Assembly: GCA_009829735.1 (NCBI GenBank)
Contig: CM020619.1
Location: forward strand, 31,878,685 to 31,942,684
DNA: 64,000 nucleotides
Direction: 5' to 3'
Source: Pyropia yezoensis
Lineage: Eukaryota > Rhodophyta > Bangiophyceae > Bangiales > Bangiaceae
The notes under the pieces were generated by a model, which was given only the letters and a program-made list of their open reading frames with translations, did not search any database and was not told where the DNA came from. Both the position numbers and the translations under genes were made by a program. Positions 1-8,124 of the stretch are shown here, in pieces (the first letter of the stretch is position 1; every line of letters begins with the position of its first letter).

Positions 1-43
1 TGGGGGGCGGGGGCTGCCCGCGTTGCGGGGGCGGTTGGGGTGA

Positions 44-832
44 CCCCCCTCCTCGGCTCAACTTGAGTTTCCTCAGCAGTCTGCTGCCAGTAAGGAGCAA
101 TACTACCCGAAGAAGCCCGAGTGGTGGCCTCAAGTTGAGGTCCCCTACGGGTTCCCGGCATTGTTGCCACGGTTGCTTGACCACTTCGGCTCCGTCATGT
201 TGACGGCTGGCCCTGATCATCTGGTGTGGGCCATGTTGGCCACCCAGTGGCTCCTCGAGGTCATGTCGACCTGGGTGTCATGTGTTCAGCGGCGGGGGAT
301 GCTCTGGCATCTCCCCCTCCGGCTCATCCAGGGTTTGGAACAGCTCACCCCTCAGCTAGTTGCTGAGGGGTGCTCGTCAGGACAACTCACTCTACTTGAG
401 GAGATGCTCCGCCTCCACAAGTTTATCGAGTGGGAGAGCATTGAGCACAAGTTGCGCCGCCCCACTCGGGGGCCCAAGGACGATGGCGCACTTCGCCAGT
501 TCGTGTGGGTCGCTCGTGAACTTCACGACGGCCGTGTGGTCCTACGAGAGGGGTTGGGCATCGGGGACTACCCGTATGCCCCGGGGGTGGATCGTCACAC
601 TGCGCCACCCCCGGACAAGCCCATAGTTATGGCTGTGCCCTCATATGATGACCATATGACTCAACCTACTGCGGGGGCCCCAAGTCGGGGTCGCAGTTAC
701 ACCCGGGTACCGCCACCTCGGCGTGCCCCTCCGCTTCCTCCTGTTCCTTTCCAGCCTCACGGGAACATCCCGATCAGCGTGGCCGTAGAGTCATCCACAC
801 CGGTGTCTCCCAACTTGGGGCCACCCTCCTGA
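44..832 (+). CDS. candidate antisense ORF of E1 (unknown function)
   Basis: An open frame runs from a stop at 41-43 to a TGA at 830-832, opposite in strand to E1 gag-pol and in the same relative position as the antisense ORF of E2 and E4. The first ATG in frame is at 197, so the true start or an upstream exon may lie further left. The N-terminal half is hydrophobic and aromatic (motifs such as PEWWPQ and DHFGSV); the C-terminal 80 residues are rich in Pro, Arg and Gly. I see no recognisable domain and no convincing similarity to the E2/E4 antisense protein. It could also be a shadow of high-GC sequence. Confidence 0.4.
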   Translation, partial: PPSSAQLEFPQQSAASKEQYYPKKPEWWPQVEVPYGFPALLPRLLDHFGSVMLTAGPDHLVWAMLATQWLLEVMSTWVSCVQRRGMLWHLPLRLIQGLEQLTPQLVAEGCSSGQLTLLEEMLRLHKFIEWESIEHKLRRPTRGPKDDGALRQFVWVARELHDGRVVLREGLGIGDYPYAPGVDRHTAPPPDKPIVMAVPSYDDHMTQPTAGAPSRGRSYTRVPPPRRAPPLPPVPFQPHGNIPISVAVESSTPVSPNLGPPS

Positions 833-1539
833 CGGTATACCCCAAGTTGTGTTACCGCCCACGCCTCTAAACCTCAGAGATGATGATCACCACGTTGGTG
901 GCGCACCATTTCCTGGTTGGCCGCGTCGACCGCAACCCTCCAAAGTTCCGAGACTCCTCAACTTGAGGAGCGCGTTCGTACTGCAGTGGCGACCCGAGTT
1001 GCGAGTCGGTGGCGGAGTTTATGACGGCCGAGTTGGCTCGCATTGGGGCTATTATGCCCCAGCCAAACCCCACTTGGGCGTGGCAAGCGTCGTGCGAGCC
1101 GGGCATACTCGCCTCCTCGCCGTCGTCGCCGTCACTCGCGGCGCTTTCCCTCCGTGTCGGAAGACGAGTTGTCTTACTCCGTCTCGGAGTCCTCTACCCC
1201 TCGGAGACGGAGTCTGTCCAGCGTCTGCGTCGCAAACTTGCGCGCAAGACCAGGCAGAAGAGTAGCCACGGTCGGCGCCACTTGCGCGACCGTGAGGGGC
1301 GCGACGGTTCCGACTTGGAGCCGCCGCCCCTTCCAACGAGTGGAGACCGTTATCGGCGTGGGTCTCGCCGCTCGCCTCCACGTGAGGGCGAGGGCCGTGG
1401 AGTGGGAGAGTCTAGCATGCGTGCCTAGTTGGCAGCTGCCTTTGTTGTGAGAGTGTGAGGGTTAGGGCTGTAGTTTAAAGCCACTCTGCGTACCACTTCG
1501 ACTTGAAGCACTCTCTTGGCACTGTTGCTCGGCCTTCCC
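833..1539. other. E1 3' region between antisense ORF and chromodomain
   Basis: This stretch belongs to E1. All three plus-strand frames carry pieces that look compositionally coding, including an Arg/Ser-rich stretch around 1100-1420 that changes frame more than once. That suggests a decayed continuation of the antisense ORF, but no single frame is open. Short inverted repeats of the CAACTTGAG type recur (for example near 958 and in the opposite sense near 130). No tRNA or other RNA gene is seen. Confidence 0.3.
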
Positions 1540-1848
1540 TCACGTTGAGGGAGGGCTGTTAGGGTCTATCTCGTTCCGGGCACAGTACGCCCGGACCTTC
1601 TCAGCAGGAAGGTCCTCCACATACTCCCACGTATCATCCTTGGCTTTGTAGCCAAACCAACGCACCCTCAACATGAGGCGGTCAGTATCCTCATCCCAGC
1701 CGTGGTCGATGAACTTGTCGAACACGTACTCCTGCGGGCCCTGTTTGGCTGCAGGCAGCGAGGGCAGGCGCCACGTTTTCAAAGCACGCGCCCAAGCTGG
1801 GTCGCCTGCAGGCGGTGGTGCAACTTTGACCACGTCCTGTCCGTTCAC
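1540..1848 (-). CDS. E1 pol C-terminus: chromodomain
   Basis: A 102-residue open frame whose middle (about residues 40-85) has the chromodomain pattern: EYVFDKFIDH, then LRVRWFGY, then DDTWEYVEDL. Chromodomains at the integrase C-terminus help target chromoviruses to chromatin. Its ATG overlaps the pol stop (ATGA at 1845-1848). The pol frame just before reads as noise, whereas the shifted frame continues the integrase tail (GPYQVL, as in E2), so this is part of pol displaced by a one-base frameshift near 1918 and not a separate gene. Confidence 0.8.
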   Translation of the reverse strand: MNGQDVVKVAPPPAGDPAWARALKTWRLPSLPAAKQGPQEYVFDKFIDHGWDEDTDRLMLRVRWFGYKAKDDTWEYVEDLPAEKVRAYCARNEIDPNSPPST

Positions 1849-4800
1849 TGTGCGGACCCCATCGTCACTTTCGATGGTGAAGCGCCGCCCATCAGTACGA
1901 AGGACCTGGTACGGCCCTTCGTCTGGAACACCAACTTTCCCCCAGTTGGGGTGTGTGAGTGGACCAATACCCAGTCACCCTGCTCGGGGACATGCTTGGC
2001 GTTGCGCACCTTTTTGTCAAAGGTACGCTTGTAGCGCTTTTGTGCTTTGTCCATCTCAGCCCTGACTTTAGGGATGAGGTTTTCAAGCCTAGCAGCGAAC
2101 TCCGCCTTACTCTCAGTAGGAGTGGGCGTACTGCCACCATCCTCCCTAGTTGGGAGCGGCCGCCGCACGGCAATAGACCGCACGCGACGGGGGGTCACAA
2201 AAGCGAGGGGTACTTCCCCGGTAGATGAGTGAACCTGCGAATTGTAGGCAGTGGTCAGAATAGAAATGTATTGGTCCCACGTCTTCACGTGCTCACTCAC
2301 ATAATGGCGCAGCTGCCTAACAATAGTTTTGTTGAAGCGCTCCACCTGCCCATTAGTTTGTGGGTGGTAGGGGGTGGCATAGTTTGCCTTAACCCCCAAC
2401 ATATCCAGCACTCCTTGAAACAGTACAGACGCAAATTGCGGTCCATTGTCCGATAGTGTACTATCCGGAATGCCATACGCGGCAACCCAGTGATCTAGGA
2501 AGGCTGACACGACCGACATGGCCGTGATCTCTGCCAGTGGGATCGCTCGCGTAAGTTTCGTGAAGCGGTCACAGATGACCAGGAGGTACTGGTTGCCCTC
2601 CTCGGTCACTGGCAGTGGCCCAAGGATGTCCATCGCCAACGCGGCGAAGGGCTCCTTGGCCGGGAACAATAGCATAGCCGTAGTAGGCCGCCGTTCCATC
2701 AGACGGTTCTGTGCACAACTTGTGCAGGCAGCCACCCAACTGTAGATGTCCACCACCATGGACGGCCAGTAGTACCTGGTCCTCAGGGTCTGGTACAGTT
2801 TACTAGACCCCAGGTGTCCACCCGTGGGAGCGTTATGCTCCCTCTCAAGGATACTGTCCTTGAGGGATGCGGGGACGACAAGTTGTTCGGTCCCCTGGAA
2901 TACCCCCCTCCTCATGAGGAGGCCATCGTTTCCCAGGAAGAACCGCGTCTCCGCCACTGTATCCAGGGTATCCCTCTGCGACTTGCAGAAGGGATCCTCG
3001 GCCTGGGCCTTCACTACTTCGTCCAGGGACAGGGGCAAGTACTTCTTGTTCCCTGGCGCCTCGGGATTCAACGCCTGACCCGAGCGCGTGACTACCCCCA
3101 CGATGGGGATGTCCTCATCGACTGGGGTGGTGTCCAGTCCCTCGGTAGGTACCCGAGAGAGGCCGTCGGCAAGGGCATGTTGCCTGCCAGGTCGGTACTC
3201 AATATCAAAGTTGAAGGGTGCAAGTCGCACCCTCCACCGGTTGAGACGAGTGTTCGTACAGTCCGTCTTGAAGATGAACTGCAACGCGCGGTGGTCACAG
3301 CGGATGAGGAACTTCTCACCCTCTAGGTAGTGACGAAGTGACGTCACCGCCCATACCACTGCGAGTCCTTCCAACTCGGTGACTCCGTAGTTCTTCTCGG
3401 CCGAGTTTAGCCCCTTGCTGAAGTATCCCACCGGCAAGTACTCCTTGTCCGGCTGTTGCTGAAGCAACACACAACCAAGTTGGTCGTAGCTAGCGTCCAC
3501 ATCCAGGATGTAGTGGCCTCCCAACCTGGGAATAGCCAGGATAGGGGGCTTCAGCAGAAGGTCCCGAAGAGTCTCAAAGGATTCCTGCTCCACCCGACTT
3601 GGGGGAGGCAGGTTCTTCGGTAGCGTTGAGCTCACTAACTCATTCAACGGCTTCGCCACTTTGGCGAAGCCCTTAGTGAAACGTCGGTACACGTTACACA
3701 TCCCGAGGAAGCTCCTCATCTGGGTCTGGGTCCGGGGGTACTGAGCCTTGCGGATGGCCCTCAAGTTTTTCTCGTTGACACTGAGACGCCCCGGACGGAC
3801 AACATGTCCCAAGTACTCCACCTCTTGAGTGAAGAGGTGGCACTTACTCGCCTTCAGTGACACTCCGGCGTCAGCAAGTAGCTTGAACACCTGGCCAAGA
3901 TGGCCAATGTGTTCCTCCGGACTTCGGGAGAACACAATGATATCGTCTAGGTACACGAGACAGATCTGCCACCGTACTCCGGCCAGAATCATGTCCATAG
4001 CGCGCTGGAAAGTTGCCGGCGCGTTACACAGGCCAAACGGTAGACGCTTGCACTGGTAGGTACCACAGTGACAGGTAAAGGTAGTTTTATGCCTGTCCTC
4101 CGGGGCAATGGGAATTTGCCAGTACCCCGCGTTACAGTCCAGGGTAGAGAACACGTTTGCCTCCCCCAGAGAGTCCAGACAGTCATCCATCCGAGGTAGG
4201 GGATAACTATCCTTCACCGTGCTCTCGTTGAGCTTACGGTAGTCGATACAGAACCGGGGGGTCCCATCAACTTTGGGGACGATCACCACCGGACTCGCCC
4301 ACTCGGCGTTGCTGGCCTCGATCACATCGAGGGCCTCCATGCGAGCAACTTGCTCCTTAACGAGGGCCCTTGAACGGGGTCCCCCCCTATACGGTTGTTG
4401 GCGTATAGGGGGCGCACCGGGTTTCAACTCGATCCGGTGTTGGGTAGCTCTCATGAGTCCCAATTGACCATCCCACAACTTGTGATATTGGTCCAAGAGG
4501 CGTTCAACTTGAACCCTCAACCTGGGTGGAACACCCTCCATGTTTACCTGGGGCCGAGGAGAGGCGGCCGACTTGGCTTGATGCTTCTCCTTTCCGGACT
4601 TCGGGTCGCTACTTGCGCCCGCGCTGAGGGTGACCGCTACTACCGGTCCCTCGTGTTGGTCGATATAGCCGAACTTGGCCCCCGACTTGAAGAACTTGGG
4701 CGACGAGCTCAGGTTCATCACCTGGATCCTCCACGGGACTCCGGCTTTGGAGTCCATCGTGCCAAGGGCAACATGCACTTGGTGCTTGCGAGCAAGACGG

Positions 4801-5522
4801 GGGTTAGGGTGCACCAACCCGTTCCCCGCATAATCAGTTACAACATCCACGTGCGCCACCGAGTTGGGGGGCAACGTGACTTTACGGGCTAAACGCAGAG
4901 TAGCAGTAAACCCTTCCCTCACAGAACAAACAGGCTTCGACTGTGAAACTGTCACAGGAGCCACAGACTTTCCCTTACCAAGGATGGGGATAGTCTCCCC
5001 ATTCATCAACTTGACCCAGTACTCAGGGCCACAAATCAAAGGCACTTGTGTTACGACATAAGGGGTACCCAGAAGCAGGGGTACCGATATATTCTCAACT
5101 ACACCATAGGTCACGTCGACCTCATGGGTCCCCAACCGAGTTGGTAGGGTCACGGCACCAACGATGGGAAGTACCCCACCATTGATATCGATCAGATGGT
5201 CAGCTTTAGACTTCCAGCGTTGGAGCCTCATCCCCTTTGGTAATAGCGACTTGCGTATCAAGGAGGCTCCTGACCCGGTATCAAGTACGATACGGGCACA
5301 ACAGGCGCGGCCGGGGGCAAGTTGCACCCGTCCAGCCACCTGGAAGTTCTCACCCGTCAGCACCGCGATGACCCGACGTGGGTTTACGTTCTTGGGAAGT
5401 CCCACCCGAGGTGGGCGGACTCCCTTAGGTCGCCGCAGTATCCGACACGGTTGGTTCGTCCTCCTGGCCCACTTGGCCGAGGCTGCCGTTGTGAGCTTCG
5501 GACGACCAGCCCCAACGGTCAT
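1845..5522 (-). CDS. E1 Pol polyprotein (protease, RT, RNase H, integrase)
   Basis: A 1225-residue polyprotein. In order: aspartic protease with DTGS at about residue 81; reverse transcriptase with FCIDYRKLN and the YLDD active site near residue 524; RNase H beginning at the ILDVDAS motif; integrase with an HHCC zinc finger (EREHN...GHLG...CTSC), then catalytic MDILG, LSDNG and a final Glu in QTNGQVERF. The reaction is reverse transcription of element RNA and cDNA integration. The ATG at 5522 overlaps the gag stop (ATGA), suggesting stop-restart translation. The last 20 or so residues are out of frame because of a frameshift near 1918 that cuts off the chromodomain. Confidence 0.92.
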   Translation of the reverse strand: MTVGAGRPKLTTAASAKWARRTNQPCRILRRPKGVRPPRVGLPKNVNPRRVIAVLTGENFQVAGRVQLAPGRACCARIVLDTGSGASLIRKSLLPKGMRLQRWKSKADHLIDINGGVLPIVGAVTLPTRLGTHEVDVTYGVVENISVPLLLGTPYVVTQVPLICGPEYWVKLMNGETIPILGKGKSVAPVTVSQSKPVCSVREGFTATLRLARKVTLPPNSVAHVDVVTDYAGNGLVHPNPRLARKHQVHVALGTMDSKAGVPWRIQVMNLSSSPKFFKSGAKFGYIDQHEGPVVAVTLSAGASSDPKSGKEKHQAKSAASPRPQVNMEGVPPRLRVQVERLLDQYHKLWDGQLGLMRATQHRIELKPGAPPIRQQPYRGGPRSRALVKEQVARMEALDVIEASNAEWASPVVIVPKVDGTPRFCIDYRKLNESTVKDSYPLPRMDDCLDSLGEANVFSTLDCNAGYWQIPIAPEDRHKTTFTCHCGTYQCKRLPFGLCNAPATFQRAMDMILAGVRWQICLVYLDDIIVFSRSPEEHIGHLGQVFKLLADAGVSLKASKCHLFTQEVEYLGHVVRPGRLSVNEKNLRAIRKAQYPRTQTQMRSFLGMCNVYRRFTKGFAKVAKPLNELVSSTLPKNLPPPSRVEQESFETLRDLLLKPPILAIPRLGGHYILDVDASYDQLGCVLLQQQPDKEYLPVGYFSKGLNSAEKNYGVTELEGLAVVWAVTSLRHYLEGEKFLIRCDHRALQFIFKTDCTNTRLNRWRVRLAPFNFDIEYRPGRQHALADGLSRVPTEGLDTTPVDEDIPIVGVVTRSGQALNPEAPGNKKYLPLSLDEVVKAQAEDPFCKSQRDTLDTVAETRFFLGNDGLLMRRGVFQGTEQLVVPASLKDSILEREHNAPTGGHLGSSKLYQTLRTRYYWPSMVVDIYSWVAACTSCAQNRLMERRPTTAMLLFPAKEPFAALAMDILGPLPVTEEGNQYLLVICDRFTKLTRAIPLAEITAMSVVSAFLDHWVAAYGIPDSTLSDNGPQFASVLFQGVLDMLGVKANYATPYHPQTNGQVERFNKTIVRQLRHYVSEHVKTWDQYISILTTAYNSQVHSSTGEVPLAFVTPRRVRSIAVRRPLPTREDGGSTPTPTESKAEFAARLENLIPKVRAEMDKAQKRYKRTFDKKVRNAKHVPEQGDWVLVHSHTPTGGKLVFQTKGRTRSFVLMGGASPSKVTMGSAQ

Positions 5523-7465
5523 TCGTTTCCCGCCGACTTGGCGTCCGAATCTGAGGGCGAAGGGGACGACGACGAGTCCGAGGACGACGTGTCCGCCCCC
5601 TCCGTCGAGGGTGTGGCGACCGCCACCACTGGTCGAGACCCACCCTCGCGGCGTGAACGCACTTCGTTCGTAGCCGACTTCTTACTCGCATTCCTAACAA
5701 GCTGTTGGATGCGTTTACTCAACTTGGGGCAATCATATGCCCAGTGACCATCGGAGTTGCAGTTCCAACACCGATGATCAGTTCCCGGAGGGGTCTTCCC
5801 AACTGGGGAAGACGACGAGGTACCTTGGGAAGTTCCCACGGCAGCTACCACCCTCTCCTTGCGGATTCGGCGTGCCTCTCGCAACTCTCTGGCCTGGCGC
5901 GCCTCTTCCCGTTCCTTGGCCAACTCGGCCTGACGCTCCTGGCGTTGTTCTTCCCGCAACTTGCGGTAGGCCTCGCCTCTGCGGTAGGCGAACCTAGCCA
6001 ACTCGGCCAGGGTCGCCCGGGCAGTGTTATGCTCCCGGGTCTCCATCCGGACTGACCAGTGGAGTCCTTCCACAAACCGACTCTTCACCACAGCTTGTGG
6101 ATGAAGAAACCCACAAAGATTGTTGAGCTTACGGACTCGCTCCGCAAAGGACAACTCGTCCTCCGCCTCTTCCTGATGGGCTTGCGTAAACTCCTCGACT
6201 TGAGAAGCCAACGCCGCTTCATCAACCATGGCCCTCAACAACCAGTTGACGAGCTCCAAATAGGACGTCACCTCCCCAGCGCCTCCACTTGAGGAGCTGG
6301 GCATGACGGACATAAGTTCTGTCCGCAGGTCTCCCTTCGTAAACTCCTGTAGCATGTAAAAAGCCATGCCTTCACTTATGGCATTGTCGTCACAGGCTTT
6401 TGTGAAACGACGTAGGAACTCAAAGACAAGGAGGGGGGGAGTTCCATCCCACTCCGCTCTGTGCCCAAAAGAATGAAGTGCATTCTTCTTGGCACGGCCC
6501 ATAGCTCGGGCCTGGTCAGGACCATACGCCACCGACTTGTTGTGGAGAGCGTAGGTCTCACAGTCAAAGATCCGCTGGTAGACCGGGTTGGCTACCTGAA
6601 TCTTGGGCGGCACCTCACGTTGAGGGAACAGCCGCTGTGGCACTGGGGTAAGTCCACCCTCAGTGCCTGTAGTCTGGTACGGCGAGCTTGGTGTAGCCGC
6701 CGGCGTTTCCGAGGGGAACTCCCCCGTGAAGGGCGTACGCCCCACCGCGTATGGTGTGGCTCCCTCGTTGGGAGTCACAGGTGTCGCCCCCAGTTCGGGG
6801 CGACCCGAGATAGGCGTGGGGAAGGATTCCCCCTGCGCCTGTGGGCTCGAAAGCCCCAATCCGGTCTGGACATTCAGGCCATCTGGCAAACTCGCTACAA
6901 TCTGATTCAGAATAGTATTCGTCATCGTGACCACCAGGTCCGGCAAAGTCTGCCGCAACACGTTGGTCGCCTCCCGACGGACAGTTTCCGCGAGGAGTGG
7001 ATTGACGACTCCAGTTGAGTCTCGGTCCGCCTCCGGGAGTCCACCTGAGGGGTAACCACGTTCCTCAGGGGTCTCAACCGGGGGCATGGGCGCGAGCCCA
7101 TCGCCGACCAACGGAGGTCCGCCGTCCTCCGAAAGCCTAGTTGGCGATGGCTCCATGCCAAAGTTGGCTCCAACCCGAGTGGAACTCGCGGGGACAGTCC
7201 TCACCCCTTGGGACGTTCCCGTTGAGTATACCACGCGGTGGCCAGACTTCGGCCCACCCACGTCAGAAGTGTCACCCGAGTGAACTCCCGACTGAGTCGG
7301 GGTGGCCTGTTGCCCGCCCGCACTTCCAGTCCTGCTGGCTTGAGGGACCTCTAGTCCCTCTGCGACCCCAGGTAAACCCACCTGTGTCTCACCAGTATTC
7401 AAAGGCACTGAAGTACGTGCGTCACCCGCGTACTCCCCGGACGACGGGGGGTCCGAGCTAGCCAT
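5519..7465 (-). CDS. E1 Gag (capsid/nucleocapsid)
   Basis: A 648-residue Gag starting at the ATG at 7465; the open frame extends eight codons upstream without another ATG. The N-terminal 300 residues are low-complexity, rich in Gly, Thr, Pro and Ser. A capsid-like helical core follows (LLVFEFLRRF ... ELVNWLLRAM ... FVEGLH), then a highly charged Glu/Arg helix and one zinc knuckle, CWNCNSDGHWAYDC (CX2CX4HX4C), near the C-terminus, before a Ser/Asp tail. Gag forms the virus-like particle and binds RNA. The pol ATG overlaps the stop codon by ATGA. No internal stop is seen. Confidence 0.88.
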   Translation of the reverse strand: MASSDPPSSGEYAGDARTSVPLNTGETQVGLPGVAEGLEVPQASRTGSAGGQQATPTQSGVHSGDTSDVGGPKSGHRVVYSTGTSQGVRTVPASSTRVGANFGMEPSPTRLSEDGGPPLVGDGLAPMPPVETPEERGYPSGGLPEADRDSTGVVNPLLAETVRREATNVLRQTLPDLVVTMTNTILNQIVASLPDGLNVQTGLGLSSPQAQGESFPTPISGRPELGATPVTPNEGATPYAVGRTPFTGEFPSETPAATPSSPYQTTGTEGGLTPVPQRLFPQREVPPKIQVANPVYQRIFDCETYALHNKSVAYGPDQARAMGRAKKNALHSFGHRAEWDGTPPLLVFEFLRRFTKACDDNAISEGMAFYMLQEFTKGDLRTELMSVMPSSSSGGAGEVTSYLELVNWLLRAMVDEAALASQVEEFTQAHQEEAEDELSFAERVRKLNNLCGFLHPQAVVKSRFVEGLHWSVRMETREHNTARATLAELARFAYRRGEAYRKLREEQRQERQAELAKEREEARQARELREARRIRKERVVAAVGTSQGTSSSSPVGKTPPGTDHRCWNCNSDGHWAYDCPKLSKRIQQLVRNASKKSATNEVRSRREGGSRPVVAVATPSTEGADTSSSDSSSSPSPSDSDAKSAGNE

Positions 7466-7564
7466 GTTGGCTAACGATCCGTATGACACGGTCCAAGTCC
7501 ACCGTTCCTCTGAGACAGAGGGCCCCCTACACCCGGGTGCACCCGGAGGTAAAGTTTACCTCTG

Positions 7565-7582
7565 TCCCCTGCTGCTCCACCA
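7565..7582 (-). promoter_or_regulatory. E1 primer-binding site
   Basis: On the minus strand, two bases after the 5' LTR, lies TGGTGGAGCAGCAGGGGA, starting with TGG, the complement of a tRNA CCA end. The same 18 bases sit at this position in E3 and E4. It does not resemble the usual initiator-Met PBS (TGGTATCAGAGC); the priming tRNA cannot be named from the sequence alone. Confidence 0.75.
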
Positions 7583-7584
7583 AA

Positions 7585-8052
7585 TGTGGCAAAAACCACT
7601 CGCACACACAGTACCCAAGTTGGGGCGGTGTGCGAGGGCTGCCTCCCGTGTCGGGGGAACCGGAAGAAGTGCAAGTCGCACACACTCTATCCCTGTTGTG
7701 GGGCAATCCCCCCACGGACAAACAAGAAGATGGTGTGTGGTCCAACAGTTTCTTGGTCGGGACGGGGACGCAGGGCCAAGCCCCGCTGTCCCTCCCCTTA
7801 TCCCCCCAGGGTCCACTCAGAATCTCGCCACTCAGAATCTCCCACCCCAGCACCTGCCCACCGGGCCACACGAAAATTCAAGACGATAAATGCAGAAAAC
7901 CCTCAAATCCAAGTTGGATTTACTACTAAGCTAACTATCCCGAACTTAGGGAATATGGACCCAAATGCAGGGGGAGGAACGGATCAGGCTAGTGGCCTGC
8001 CGCCCCTTGCATGGCACGTGTTGCCCCCTACCTGGGGGTCAATACTGCCACA
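7585..8052 (-). repeat. E1 5' LTR (468 bp)
   Basis: The LTR begins TGTGGCA and ends TGCCACA, a 7-bp terminal inverted repeat with canonical TG...CA ends. The inner edge is fixed by the adjacent PBS. The outer edge is fixed because the sequence from 8053 (GTTACTCTCC) continues exactly in register with the 5' leader of E3 and E4. The partner LTR lies left of the window, so LTR divergence cannot be measured. Confidence 0.85.
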
Positions 8053-8124
8053 GTTACTCTCCCCAATCTACCCCCTCGCTCTCTTATTCGTGGTGATTGT
8101 TACGTCGGTTCACTGATTGTGACT

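Larger units (their letters stand above)
1..8052 (-). mobile_element. E1: Ty3/gypsy LTR retrotransposon with chromodomain, 3' end outside window
   Basis: Minus-strand LTR retrotransposon. Order on its sense strand: 5' LTR (7585-8052), primer-binding site, gag, pol with protease-RT-RNase H-integrase order, chromodomain, then a 3' region with an opposite-strand ORF. This gene order and the chromodomain place it in the Ty3/gypsy chromovirus group. The 3' LTR lies left of position 1. The right edge is precise: after the LTR end at 8052 the sequence is the interrupted 5' leader of E2, so E1 inserted into E2. One frameshift near 1918 separates integrase from chromodomain; otherwise gag and pol are open. 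Confidence 0.9.

Noticed and set aside
8011..8124. Upstream extension of E2 Gag to 8011
   Set aside because: The first 42 bases are the end of E1's LTR and the rest is leader; E4 has no such extension.
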